Origin: Zingiber officinale
Lineage: Eukaryota > Streptophyta > Magnoliopsida > Zingiberales > Zingiberaceae
Length of the DNA: 64,000 nt
Assembly (NCBI RefSeq): GCF_018446385.1
Contig: NC_055991.1
Coordinates: 98,873,712-98,937,711, forward strand
Direction: 5' to 3'
Shown here: positions 1 to 11,265 of the stretch, piece by piece
Layout of the letters: the number at the start of each line of letters is the position of its first letter
How positions within the stretch are numbered: the first letter of the stretch is position 1
The notes under the pieces: generated by a model
The model's database searches: none
The model's input: the letters and a program-made list of their open reading frames with translations, nothing else
Told to the model about the DNA's origin: nothing
Program-made: the position numbers and the translations under genes

Positions 1-978
1 TCTTTTATCATTATATGCTAATGATATGATTATTACCGGTGATAATTTTGATAGAATTGCTTCCTTGAAATCTGAGTTGGCTCGTTATTTTACTATGAAA
101 GACTTGGGTATACTATGTTATTTTCTGGGCATTGAGGTTGCTTATTCTCTGAAAGGTTATCTTTTATCCTAATCAAAGTGTATATCTAATTTATTTAAGC
201 GTGCTCGTCTTATTGATAATAGAGTCATTGATACTCCTATTGAGACTAATGCTCGATATTCTCCATCTGATGACTCACTTTTGTCGGATCCTAGTTTATA
301 TAGAACTATTGTTGGATGCTTGATTTATCTCACAGTGACTCGTCCAGATATTACGTATGTTGTTCATGTGGTTAGTTAATTTGTTGTTTGACCAACTATA
401 GTTCATTGGGTTGTCGTTCTTCGTATTCTTAGATATCTTTGAGACACTCAATTTCAAAGCCTTTTATTTTCTTCTACTTTATCTATGGAGCTGCATGCAT
501 ACTCTGATACTAATTTAGCTGGTGATCCTCCAGATTATAAATATACCACTGACTTCTGTATTTTTCTTGGTGATTCCCTCATTTCTTAGAAGAGTAAGAA
601 ATAAGATATTATTTCTAGATCTTCCACAAAAGCTGAGTATTGTACCATGACCTCAACTACTTGTGAGATAGTTTGGTTGTGTTGGTTGCTTGTGGATATG
701 AGTATCTCTGTTCATCAACTTACTCCGTTATATTGTGATAATCAGAATGCTATTTAAATTGTGTGCAATTCAATTTTTCATGAGTGGACGAAACATATTG
801 AAATTAATTGTCACATTACTCATCATCATCTTCAGATTGACACCATCATATTATCTTTTGTTCCTTAAAATCTACAGATTGCTGATATGTTTACCAAGAT
901 ATATTCTAGTTCATGTTTTCATTTCTTATTTGACAAACTCTCATTATTTCTAAATGTAGCATCATGAGTTTAAGGGGA
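1..978 (+). pseudogene. Ty1/copia pol fragment (C-terminal reverse transcriptase and RNase H), decayed
   Basis: Reading the plus strand gives the end of a copia polyprotein. It starts at the catalytic YADD motif of reverse transcriptase (about base 14), followed by the usual copia blocks MKDLG, YFLGIEV, the YR..VG.L.YL segment and TRPDI. Then come the RNase H signatures: a YSD stretch near 500, SRSSTKAEY near 615, and the I.CDNQ-type block near 735. The terminal H.EID-like and ADMFTK-like segments lie near 800-900. The frame is broken by several stops (for example near 170, 379 and 588) and at least one frame change, so it is not functional. The element started left of the window. The polypurine tract GTTTAAGGGGA lies at about 968-978, directly before an LTR start. 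Confidence 0.9.
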
Positions 979-1336
979 TGTTAGATTATATATATTTATT
1001 TATTTATACCTTTTAGGATAATTTAGTCTTTTCCCTTTTCTATTTAAGGTTTAGGATTTCTTAACTTAGCTATATAAGGATTTATACTCTGTATCTCTAA
1101 GATTGATTTTTGGAGTTAATAATATAGTTAACTTTTTGTTCTTCTTAATTTCTACAGTCTCATTCTCCTTGACTCGACTGGACTTCAATTTGATGTTTGA
1201 TCCTCTAGATTCATTAAGTATGTTAGCCAACACACTTAGGTCAAGAGGTAAATTTAATTTTAATTCATTATTATATATCAAAATCTGAGTTAGATTACTA
1301 TACAAGTCATACTATGTAATTTATATAAAACATTTG
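979..1336 (+). repeat. Start of the 3' LTR of the copia fragment, split by the Tat element
   Basis: The LTR starts with TGTTAGATTATA right after the polypurine tract. A TATA-like TATATAAGG lies near 1070. A plausible LTR end is TCTACA at about 1156, but without a second copy in the window the end cannot be fixed. The next 180 bases may be flanking DNA. The Tat element begins at 1337. Confidence 0.55.
1332..1336. repeat. Target-site duplication ATTTG, left copy, of the Tat element
   Basis: ATTTG lies directly before TGATCC at 1337, and the same five bases follow the last CA of the right LTR at 12639-12643. A 5-bp duplication is standard for LTR retrotransposon integrase, so both LTRs belong to one insertion. 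Confidence 0.9.
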
Positions 1337-1359
1337 TGATCCGGTGGTAAAGGGGGGCC

Positions 1360-1490
1360 GACCGGCAGGAGGTCAAGGTGGTCAACAAGGGCTGACCGAC
1401 AGGAGGTCAAGGTGGTCAACAGGGGCCGATCGGCAGGAGGTCAAGGTGGTCAACAAGGGTCGTCCAGCAGGAGGTCAAGGTGGTCAACAC
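1360..1490 (+). repeat. 34-bp minisatellite in the Tat 5' LTR (4 units)
   Basis: Units start at 1360, 1394, 1428 and 1462. Each contains AGGAGGTCAAGGTGGTCAAC. The 3' LTR holds only two units (from 11764 and 11798). The LTRs are copied from one template at integration, so the copy number changed afterwards or during reverse transcription. Confidence 0.9.
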
Positions 1491-2022
1491 CCTGTAGGCG
1501 CCCGTCCGGGCGAATCACCTCCCCGATCGGCGGAAAGCCGACCTGGCATCTCGACAGATCGGCTCGACTCGGGCCCGAGCTCCTGACGCCCAGCGAGTGG
1601 CTAGCACGGCTTAACAGCAGGGGACGAAGTCTGAGCGATCTTCATCTCGACCGAACGGGAACCATGGCCGCTAAGGTTCTCCCGTTCACGCGAGCTGCGC
1701 CAGGGCCTTCGTATGATTAGTTGAGCAGATGTCCCGCTCGGCCAATCGCAACGTTAGCCGAGCGGTTCTTCCGTCCGGCTTGGTATGAGACAAAAGGGGC
1801 AGGTGACCCTATCCTCCTTGAGACAAGTATCGTCGACAGGCAGCATGGTAGGCGGCCGGATCAGACAGATAATCGTACGACCGAAGTTTCCACTGTCACG
1901 TCAGGGATATGCTCGCGTTATTGAGGTATGGCGTCAGACACGCTTTTCTGACACACTCATTATAGGTATGCTTTGAGAAGCATGCATGTCTCGGTAAGCG
2001 TGCACACGCCTTCAGAGAGCCC

Positions 2023-2029
2023 TATATAA
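2023..2029 (+). promoter_or_regulatory. TATA box of the Tat 5' LTR
   Basis: CCCTATATAAGGACC is conserved in both LTRs (here and at 12383-12391) in a GC-rich setting, about 250 bases before the LTR end. This is a usual distance for an LTR promoter. Confidence 0.6.
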
Positions 2030-2279
2030 GGACCCCCAGACTCTAACGGAGGTATGCGCGATTCATCACTGTAGCTACAGTTCTCGTCATTCTACTTTGA
2101 TTTCTTGTTGTCGGAGGCTAACTTGAGTGTCGGAGGGTCGTCGCCGAGAACCCCTACCCGGCTCGGTTTTGTGCTTGCAGGTTCTCGCCGAAGGTCTACG
2201 TCACTCACAAGGCTGCGCGGAGTCAACGAGAGCACCACGTCCCCAGCAACCGTCGACTCAGCACTCGGACAGGATCAAA

Positions 2280-2298
2280 TTGGCATCGTTCGTGGGAA
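2280..2298 (+). other. Primer-binding site of the Tat element
   Basis: TTGGCATCGTTCGTGGGA starts three bases after the LTR. It resembles the TGGCGCCGT..GTGGGA site that usually follows Tat-type LTRs, with two or three changes. The tRNA identity is not assigned. Confidence 0.6.
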
Positions 2299-2322
2299 CT
2301 CACCTGAATCCGAGCCGAGAAG

Positions 2323-3570
2323 ATGGAGGAAGCTGGACGCTCACACACCGTGACACTCTCTCCAGAAGAACTCGACGTGCTCATCCAGGTGCGAGAGGCA
2401 AAAATAGTAGAGCAGCAGCAGAGGGCACCAGCCGAGCAGCTTGCGTAGCAGGCCACCTCGGCATCCGGTGGCCGAGCGGCATTGGAAGATCGACCGGAAC
2501 AATTTTATTCTTGGGAGCAGAACAAAGGGCAGACCGACACGCTATGAGATGCACCGCCGGCGCCAATTCCCTTCCATCGGGCCCTATTCCAGACCCCCTC
2601 CGAACTAGCGCAGGCCAACCAAGGATCGTCAGCCGATGAAGCACCCGTGCGGGACGTCAAGAAAGGCAAGGCGCCTTGGACCGATTCTTCACTCGAGCGG
2701 ATAAAGCGCATGTTCTCAGAGGCGATTCTGCAGGATCCGCTCCCGAGGCACTATGCCCCCTTGGAGATTGGAGAATACAATGGTGTGACTGACCCGGACG
2801 ACCATCGCGGTAAGTTCAATAACGCCGCTACTCTACATCAATACACTGACGGAGTTAAGTGCCGGGTCTTCTTCACTACCCTATCCGGCTCAGCGCAACG
2901 ATGGTTCCGGAGGCTGTCGGACGGATCGATTCGAAGTTTTAAGGACTTTCGGACGACGTTCCTCCACCACTTTGCAAGCAGCACGCGTTACCAGAAGACT
3001 AGCGTCAGCCTGTTCTCCATGAAGCAGGGGCCTAGAGAAACTCTCCGAACCTACATCTAGCGGTTCAACCAGGGAGCCATGGACATCCCGACCGTTTCAT
3101 CCGAGACCATGATGCACGCCTTCACCTAAGGGTTGGTCGATGGGGATTTCTTCCGTTCGCTCATCCATAAGACGCCCCGCGATTACGACCATATGCTGAA
3201 GAAGGTGAGCGAATACATCAACGTGGAGGAAGCACAAGTGGCCAGAAGGAAGGAGGTGTCGTCAGAGCCATCCGCGCCGACTGAAAGGAGGCCACCTATC
3301 GACCACTAGCCCCCTAGAGGACCCCAAGCTGAGGGGGCTCGATAGCATTACGAGGCCAAGCCGCATACCATCCAACACGTGGTTGCCGAACGGCCGAGGC
3401 CGAAAGGAAAGATATGGACTCCCATGTTTTGTTCCCTACACCAGTCGGCTAGCCACAACACCCACGATTGTCGAGGGTTCGCCCCAGTTGTCTCGCCGAC
3501 GCCAAGAAACTATCGTCGCCGATTGCCCTCGCCCAACCAGCGACATCGGCACCGGGACGCGGGGCGATGA
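2323..3570 (+). pseudogene. Tat gag (capsid region and tail), interrupted by stops
   Basis: The ATG at 2323 opens a frame (MEEAGRSH...) that runs in the same phase through 3570 and on into pol. The Retrotrans_gag-type capsid domain is clear at about 2700-3250: LEIGEYNGVTDPDDH, then a W-F-R-L core near 2900, then RFNQG near 3060 and the G-L-DG segment near 3130. Stops lie at 2446, 2545, 3058, about 3127, 3307, about 3343 and 3568. The residues around them suggest Gln or Arg was lost at most of these sites, for example before RFNQG at 3058. A short Cys/His-containing stretch near 3435-3480 (C..H...H..C) may be the degenerate zinc knuckle. The product would form the retrotransposon capsid; this copy cannot make it. 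Confidence 0.88.
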
Positions 3571-6500
3571 GAAGTTAGGCGATTATCCGAGCGGCAACAT
3601 CACAGTGATCAGCCCCGCACCTCTCACGAGCGAGCTAGACCATCCACATGGGAGGAATAAAACAAAAGCAACTCCGCTCGGGGGGAGATTAATATCATAG
3701 CAGGAGGGCCCATCGGCAGGGATTCTAACTGGGCCCGGAAGTCGCATGCTCGGCAACTAAGGATCCACGCTGTGGGCTACAGTGGAGAGAAGGCGAACGG
3801 GCCCGAGATTAGCTTTGGTTCGAGGGACCTCGAGGGAGTCAAAGTACCGCATGACGACACCCTCATCATCAAAGCAGTAATAGCCAATTACACTATGCAC
3901 CGCATATTTATTGACACAGGCAGTTCAGTCAACGCCATCTTCAAGAAGGAATTCAACCAACTCTAGATTGATAGAGCTGAGCTGTTGCCCATGACAACCC
4001 CATTGTACGGGTTCACAGGAAACGAAGTTCTGCCGGTCGGACAAACCAGACTAGCCATATCACTGGGAGAGGAGCCTCTCCGGAGAACGCGGGCCACTAA
4101 CTTTATCGTGGTGGGCGCCCCCTCCGCCTACAATGTGATCCTGGGGCGCCCCGCCCTCAACGAGTTTCGGGCGGTCGTCTCGACTTTTTGTCAGAAAATA
4201 AAATTCCCCATCGAGGACCAAATAGGAGAGGTCCGAGGAGACCAGCTAGCAGCTCGGCGCTGCTACGTGGAAATGGTCCGCTCTGAAGCCAGATCCGCAC
4301 AGAAGACACCCCGGATCGAGGTAAACGCTATAACCGAGAAACTTCCTACTTTAGTTTATGAGGAAAAGGAGGAAGTGCAGATTCATCCTTGTCGACCGGA
4401 GGCCACCACCTTCATAGCATCTGACCTGGAGGGGGAATAAAGGAAAGAGCTCATCAAATGCCTCCAATAAAACCATGATGTCTTCGCATGGTCGACTCAC
4501 GAACTGCGCGACATTTCCCCAAGCGTAGCTCAGCACGTGCTCCATGTCCGACCCGACACCCGGCCAGTAAAGCAAAGGAAGAGAGACTTCAGTGCTGAAC
4601 ATAATCAAATAATCCGAGCGGAGGTTAAGAAGCTCCTGGAGGTTAGCCACATACGTGAGGTGCAATTCCCGAGCTGGCTAGCGAACATAGTGCTCGTCTC
4701 CAAGACAAACAACAAATGGAGAGTCTGCATCGACTTTCGAGACCTGAACAAAGCATGCCCGAAGGACTTTTATCCTCTACCTAGAATCGATCAGATGGTA
4801 GATTCAACTGCCGGGTGTGAGCTAATATGTATGCTGGATGCATACCAAAGATAACACCAGGTGTCGCTCGCCCGCGATGACCAGGAGAAGGTTAGATTCA
4901 TCACGAGGGACGACACCTACTGCTACAACGTAATGTCGTTCGGCATAAATAACACTGGGGTCACTTACCAGCGTTTTATGAACAAAGTATTCAGGCGGTA
5001 GATCGGGCGCAATATGGAGATATATGTAGACGATATATTGATTAAATCGCTCCAGGCTGCCGATCTCTGTGCATATAAAGGAGACCTTCCATACGCTACG
5101 GACGTACAGAATCAAGCTCAACCCCCAGAAATGTCTGTTCGGCGCTAAGAGCGGACGTTTCCTGGGATACATTGTGACCGAGTGGGGCATTGAGGCTAAT
5201 CCTAGTAAGGTTAAAGTGCTACAAGATATGCTACCACCGAGAAACCTAAGGGAAGCATAGCGTCTTACCGGCCGGATAACAGCTTTATCAAGGTTCATTT
5301 CAAAGTCTGCTGACCCGAGCCTACTGTTTTTTAAGATCCTGCGCTAAGCCACGAAGTTCCAGTGGGACGAGGAGTGCGATCGGGCATTCGAGGAGCTCAA
5401 AGCCTATCTCAACTCCCTACTAGTGCTACCCAAGCCGATAGCTGGTAAACCCCTCAAGATTTACCTAGCCTCGACCAATCACGCGGTCGGCTCGGCCCTT
5501 GTAAGGCCGGACGGCGAGGAACAACCTGTATACTTTTTGAGCCATATATTAAAAGATGTTGAATCCCGCTACACCGGTCTCGAGAAATTCGTCTTTGCAC
5601 TGGTCCTCATCGCTCGGAGGCTCCGTCCGTACTTTCTTGCCCACACCATCATAGTAATGACCAACAACCCACTGAGCAGGGTCCTCCTCAATCTAGAAGC
5701 ATCAGGGCAGCTGATCAAGTGGACCACGGAGCTCAGTGAATTTGATATTCAGTATCAGCTCCGGACAGCAATAAAGGCACAATCTCTGGCAGACTTCATC
5801 ACCGAGGTGCAAGACCCTGAGCCCGAAGTCACCTGGAAGGTGTACGTGGATGGGTCTTCCACCCAGCAAGGGAGTGGAGTGGGAGTACTACTGATCTCCC
5901 CCAAAGAAGTGCAGATGCAGCTATCTGTTCGGCTGGACTACTGAGTAACCAACAATGAGCCCGAGTACGAGGCTCTCATAGCCGGGCTGCAAGCCACTCG
6001 GCACGTGGGCGCTATTAGAGTTCTGATTCATTTAGACTCACAGTTAGCCGCTCAGCAGCTCTCCGAAACATTCGAGATCAACAACGCTCGGCTCAGGCTC
6101 TACGCTGAGGCCTTCGAAAAGTTGAAAGCCAATTTCCAGGAGGTGGTCATAAGGAAGGTACCCCGAGCGGAGAATCAAGCGGCGGATGAATTGGCGAAAC
6201 TAGCCAGCTCCATATCGCCGATCGTCATGCAACAGCCGATCGAGCAAATGTCCCTCGTGGCCCATATCGACCGGATGGAGGGACTCACATTTCCCAGCGA
6301 CTGGAGAACGGCGCTGATAGAGTTTTTGTGAGCAGGAGTTGTGCCTTCTGATCGGGAAGAGGCTCACCTGCTGAGAAGGCGAGCGGACAGATTCACATTA
6401 ATCGGAGACCAGTTGTACAAGAAGGCTTTCTCCCGACTGCTTCTCAAATGCGTCGGGCCAGAAGACATCGACTACATACTGAAGGAGGTACACCAAGGCT

Positions 6501-7528
6501 CCTGTGGTGGACATCCGGGCGGTCGTTCGCTAACAAGAAAGATTTTGCTGGCTGGCTACTTTTGGCCGACCCTTCAGGAGGGCGCCACTCGGACCGTATC
6601 GACTTGCTTATCCTGCCAAAAGTACCACAATCTCTCACACCGCCCGACGGAAGAAATGAAGACGTCCGTGGTATCCTGCCCGTTCGACCAGTGGGGCCTG
6701 GAGATAGTGGGGCCCTTTCCCATGACAACTGGTCAACGGAAGTTTTTACTCATTGCCGTGGATTACTTCTCCAAGTGGGTAGAGGCCGAGCCGTTGGCCA
6801 GGATCACCGAACAAATGGTCAAGAAGTTCATCGGGCAACACCTTATTTGTCGGTTCGACAACCCGCGCCGGCTCATCTCAGACAACGGAAGACAGTTTGT
6901 CGGTCGGCAACTCAGAGAGTGGTGCGAAGGATACGACATCCAGCAGACCTTCACTTCAGTGGCTTACCCCCAGAGAAATGGGCAAGCCGAACGAGCCAAT
7001 CGGGAGATCCTATGGATTCTCTGAGTTCGACTCGACCACGTCGGGGGCAGTTGGGTGGGCGCGCTTCCAGGCTTATTGTGGGCAATCCGAACGACGCCAA
7101 AGGAGGGGACGGATGTCACACCTTTCCACTTGGTGTATGGGGGTGAGGCAATCGTTCTCGTCAAAGTCGGAATAGAATCTGACCGGGTGCAGCAGTACGA
7201 TGTGGACAACGCCGAGCGAAGACAACTGGAGCTTGATTTGGTGGATGAGACGAGCACCAAGGCGGACGCTCAACTGACGGCCTATTGGCAAAGAATGAGG
7301 CAAAGATACAACCGGCGGGTGATCCCCCGATCCTTTCAGGTCGATGACCTAGTATGGAGAAAGGTGAAACCGGTCGGTGACCTCGGCAAGCTGGAGGCTC
7401 CGTAGGCTGGACCGTTCAAGATCGTGGAGAAGCTCCGCTCGGGAGCTTACTATTTAGAAGATGAAGACGGACGACGACTGGAACGTCCATGGAATGCGAA
7501 CCATCTCCAACCGTACCGAGCTAGGTGA
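3571..7528 (+). pseudogene. Tat pol (protease, RT, RNase H, second RNase H, integrase), broken
   Basis: Aspartic protease: FIDTGSSVN near 3910 and the ILGRP block near 4140. Reverse transcriptase: VCIDFRDLNKACPKD near 4723, MLDAYQ near 4830, NVMSFG near 4930 and the catalytic YVDD near 5025. The connection and RT RNase H-like part spans about 5260-5720. A second RNase H begins VYVDGSS at about 5840 and ends near ENQAADELAKLA at about 6195; two RNase H domains mark the Tat branch. Integrase has HHCC zinc residues (H..H near 6490-6515, CLSCQ near 6605) and the DDE acids in VDYFSKW (6760), SDNGRQF (6880) and NGQAERANRE (6975). A one-base frame change lies near 5055-5070. Stops occur at 3964, 4438, 4468, 4852, 4999, 5258, 5345, 5942, 6329, 7022 and 7403. 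The frame ends with TGA at 7526-7528. Confidence 0.93.
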
Positions 7529-7650
7529 AAGGTGCGCCGATGTATTTAGTGTCGTGTATCTCTTCTTTGCCCTACGCCTTTTGACTGCAGTGTTAAAATC
7601 GAAAAGTAAAGGATTGCAAGATCATCGCTGAACGACTGGCCAATTTGAGA

Positions 7651-8490
7651 GACCGTCGAGCGGCGACGTTAAACGCCAGAGCTGAATCGGAAGCTATAAA
7701 TACCCGGCCTGAAGACCGTCGAGCGGCGACATTAAATGCCAGAGCCGAACCGGCGGCTATAAATACCCGGCCTGAAGACGGTCGAGCGACGATGTTAAAC
7801 GCCAGAGCCGAACCGACGGCTATAAATACCCGGCCTGAAGACCATCGAGCGACGATGTTAAATGCCAGGGTCGGAGTGACGACCATAAATATCCCACCTG
7901 AAGAACGTCGAGCGACGACATTAAACGCCAGGGTCGGAGAGGCAACCATAAATACCTCGTCTGAAGACCATCGAGCGGCAACGTTAAATGCCAGAGCCGA
8001 ACCGGCGGCTATAAATACCCAGCCTGAAGACCGTCGAGCGACGACGTTAAATGCCAGGGTCGGAGCGGCGACCATAAATACCCTGCCTGAAGACCGTCGA
8101 GCGGCAACGTTAAATGCCAGAGCCAAACCGGTGACTATAAATACCCGACCTGAAGACCGTCGAGCGACGACGTTAAACGCCAGGGTCGGAGCGGCGACTA
8201 TAAATACCCCGCTTGAAGATCGTCGAGTGATGACGTTAAACGCCAGGGTAAGAGTGGCAACCATAAATACCCCGCCTGAAGACCGTCGAGTGGCGACGTT
8301 AAACACCAGAGCCGAACCGGCGGTTATAAATACCCGGCCTGAAGACCGTTGAGCGGCAACGTTAAACGCCAGAGTCGGAGCGGCGACCATAAATACCCCG
8401 CCTGAAGACTGTCGAGCGGCGACGTTAAACCCCAGAGTCGGCGCGGTGACTATAAATACCCTGCCCAGAAGATCGTCGAGTGACGACATT
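7651..8490. repeat. 63-bp tandem array (about 13 units) with a TATAAATA in each unit
   Basis: Units start at 7651, 7714, 7777 and so on, exactly 63 bases apart. Each carries CGTCGAGCG near its start, TTAAACGCCAGAG in the middle and TATAAATACC near its end. Two alternating unit types are visible (AGCCGAACCGGCGGCTATAAA and GGTCGGAGCGGCGACCATAAA). Because 63 is a multiple of three, the array is open in several frames on both strands (for example 8522 down to 7593), but the repetitive translation is not evidence for a protein. It lies between the end of pol and the 3' end of the antisense gene. Confidence 0.92.
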
Positions 8491-8750
8491 AAACCCCGGC
8501 CTTGAAAAATTACATAGCACAAACACTAAAGCTGAAGTCAGACAGCGATTCTAAACCCCAGAGATATAATCCTAAGAGGATTTTCCAGTAATAGCCTAGG
8601 CATCGTTGCCGATCGGGACTATGCGAACACGCACACAGCAAATTGACAGCATATGAAAGAGACAAGATTTCATTCATAGGCATCGCCGAACGGCAGAAAG
8701 GCCATTAAAGCTTGCAAAAAACAAGACTTTTACAAATAGCAGCTCCGCGC
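8491..8750. other. Spacer between the tandem array and the antisense gene
   Basis: Non-repetitive and without a convincing reading frame. It would contain the 3' untranslated region and polyadenylation signal of the antisense gene if that gene is transcribed. Confidence 0.4.
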
Positions 8751-10985
8751 TCACTCGATATAGTCAAAATCCTCGTTAGGGATACCCTCTAGGAGCTGGA
8801 CTCGGTTGACATCCCGGTCGAAAAAAATTTCAGAGAGGTGGTTGTTCGTCTTCAGTTGGATGATCGTGGCAGTAATGGCCAGCTCGAATGAATGGACGAT
8901 ACAGTCTGTCGCCTTCTCCAGAAAGGGCTCCGACCGGAGGTATTGATGCTTCATGGCGACAAAGCGAACCGGCTCAGCCTCCTGATAGGTCTTCAGAGCA
9001 GCCCGCGACGCCAGTAACTCATCTTCAAGGCGCTTCACGTGGCCTTGCAGTTCAGTCTCCTTGGCCGAACGGCTTGCCCGCTCAGCAACCAGGGAATTCT
9101 CCGCTGCCTTCAACTTCTCGGCCAATCGCCTGGCTTCCTGGTTCTTTTCTTCTAAGTTGGCGATGACCTGTTGCTTCGTCGTGGAGACCAACTCCAACTT
9201 CCTATCGTAGGTCTTCAATTGAGCCTTGATCTGGCTCAGCCTACTGGCCAGTTTGGCTGACTTCTGCTATTCCTCCGTCATAAGTTGGCGGGCCTTCTCC
9301 TGCTCCGCCTTCAACCGAGCGGGTGACGACCCCTGGGAGGAAGAATCTTCCCCCGAAAGTTTGAGCTTCTTCAGCTCATCCTCCACCTATGCCAGCTGCT
9401 GGCACATGGCGATACTTTCCACCCAATACTGCAAAGCGAATATTAGTGCCGATCGGAGATAACTTATGAGGGGATGACCAAAAATACTAACCCCGGTGGA
9501 CATCTCTAGATGGTTGTCGGCTAGCGCGCCCGGAGGTTTCATGGTCGCTCGAGCCCTCGCCTCCTCCCATCCGCGGTCGAGTCGACCGCGGATGTAGACT
9601 TGATATTGGGGAGATTCGGCCTGGTCGCCCAGCAAGCAAAGATCCTCGGTCGATAGGCGAAGGGTGGCGGTGACGAATCATCTCCCGCCTGGTGCTGATT
9701 GGGCAGAGGCAAACGGACCGGAGGACTGGGCGGGGCGAACGGGGTGAATAGCCGAGCGAGTTATCCTCCTCACAGCCAGAGGAAGGGAGACGTGTGGCTG
9801 CACGAGAAGTGGCTCCGGCAGCTCGGCCACAGATGTGGTCCGATCGGAGGATGTTGCCTCCACTGTTGTGGGGGTTGTAGATGGGACGCCTCTCGCAGAA
9901 GTTTGCACGACCGATGTGGTGGACCGGGAGGGCACCTCGGCTCGGCGTCTCTTGTGGGTGAGCGGCACATCGTCGCCCGAGGACCCTGATCTCTCAGCTT
10001 GAATGACGGGGGGTGCCTCTTGGGCCACCCCTAGGTCAATAGTCTCACCCATGCTTGGCGTCTGTTCGGCGGTCCCATCGCCCGCAGCGGCAATTTCTTC
10101 AGTCGTGACCTCCTGCGAGTCGACTGGGGTTAAACCGAGCTGCTCCATCTCCTTGGCGGCAGCCGCCTTGATCTCGGCCTACTTGGCCTTCATTATCCCG
10201 ACAGCTCGGGCGCTCATCATGATGTCAGCTACAAAAGAAGAACAGAATCAGTTAGAATCAAAGGAAGGAGGACAAGGAAATCTGGTACCTAGGCTGCTCG
10301 GAAGCTGCACTCGGCTTGGACTCAGCCCAAAGATATATAGTACACCCTCGGGGAGCAATTTGTGAATATCAAACTTCAGGCCGGCCAACATATTGGCAGC
10401 ATGAAGATAATCCGGCGGTGTCTTGTACCTCTTCAAATCTGCCTGAGTGAGAAGACCGACCTGCCACCTGGTCCGGAAGCTCGGATGCTCGGGGAGTCCG
10501 ATGTAGAAGAAATACTCCTTCCAGTGTTTGTTAGAGGTGGGCATCCTGTCGAAGAAGACTAGGCCAATGCGAGATTGGAATAGGTAGGTTCCTAGCTCGG
10601 ACTGTTTAGGGTAGTAGAAATAGTGGAAGACCTGAGGGGTCAACGGGATACTGTGCACCTTGAATTGCACAACTACACCACATAACAAGCGGAAGGAATT
10701 GGGAACAAGCTGGGCGAGCGGGATGCGAAAGAAATTGCAAACTTCGGTAATGAATGGGTGGATAGGAAATCGAAGGCCTGCCATAAATTAGTCTCGAAAG
10801 AAACAGATAGTGCCGGTCGGCGGGTTATGTGGTCGATCGGACGGTCCGGCCAAGACAATTTCGTGGTCGGGCAGAAGGTCAAAAGCATTTATAAGACGCG
10901 TCGAGTCGTCCGCGTCAAACCTGGTCTCCATGGTGGTGTACCAAGGACCAGGGGCCGGGTCGACTAGCTGGGAGGAACTGGCCAT
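8751..10985 (-). pseudogene. Three-exon antisense gene of the Tat element (putative gypsy-type transposon protein, PF04195-like)
   Basis: Exons, minus strand: 10985-10289, 10228-9492 and 9428-8751. All introns have GT-AG ends, and joining them keeps one frame (phases 1 and 0), giving about 703 codons. Exon 1 encodes an acidic N-terminus and then a conserved-looking domain (FPIHPFI, FFRIPLAQL, VFHYFYY, KEYFFYIG, PDYLHAANML) resembling the domain called putative gypsy-type transposon in plant proteins. Exon 2 is a low-complexity Ser/Thr/Pro/Glu linker with a KRRRAE basic patch. Exon 3 is a strong coiled coil with heptads rich in Leu, Lys and Glu, ending NEDFDYIE. Five stops interrupt it: TAA near 10790, TAG near 10180, TGA near 9680, TAG near 9388 and TAG near 9270. 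Antisense ORFs at this place are known in Tat elements; their function is not established. The broken copy is inactive. Confidence 0.78.
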
Positions 10986-11255
10986 AGTCGGAAAACAGGA
11001 AAAAAGGGATTCGCTAGGAAATTTGATGGGAAAGCAAAAGAGGATCGACGAGAGGTGATGGAGCTCCGTAAAGCGGTAAAGACCAGGAGAAAAGACAAGG
11101 AAATAGAAGATTAAAGCTTACAAGAAAATGGAGTGCTGGAGAAGGAAGCTGAGGATCGCCGGAACATTGGAACGGAGCGCTGGAAGCAAACAAAGTCGCC
11201 AGAGCAAACGGGGGAGAAGCGGAAATAGAGCGTTGGGGAAGCGGCGACGCCAAAG

Positions 11256-11265
11256 CTTTATAAAG
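11256..11265 (-). promoter_or_regulatory. Candidate TATA box of the antisense gene
   Basis: CTTTATAAAG is palindromic and lies about 270 bases upstream of the ATG at 10985 on the minus strand, in otherwise GC-rich DNA. This is a plausible promoter position but untested. Confidence 0.4.

Larger units (their letters stand above)
1337..2277 (+). repeat. 5' LTR of the Tat element (941 bp)
   Basis: Begins TGATCCGG and ends AGGATCA, a near-perfect terminal inverted pair. It matches the 3' LTR at 11717-12638 over its length. The main difference is a 34-bp minisatellite near the left end with four units here and two there. The promoter TATATAAGG is at about 2023. Confidence 0.93.

Noticed and set aside
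1344-1720. Open frames in the 5' LTR of the Tat element
   Set aside because: They lie in the LTR and minisatellite, differ between LTR copies and have no recognisable domain.
7593-8522. A 309-codon minus-strand frame and a 235-codon plus-strand frame over the 63-bp array
   Set aside because: Both are forced open by a repeat whose period is a multiple of three; the translations are pure repeats with no domain.
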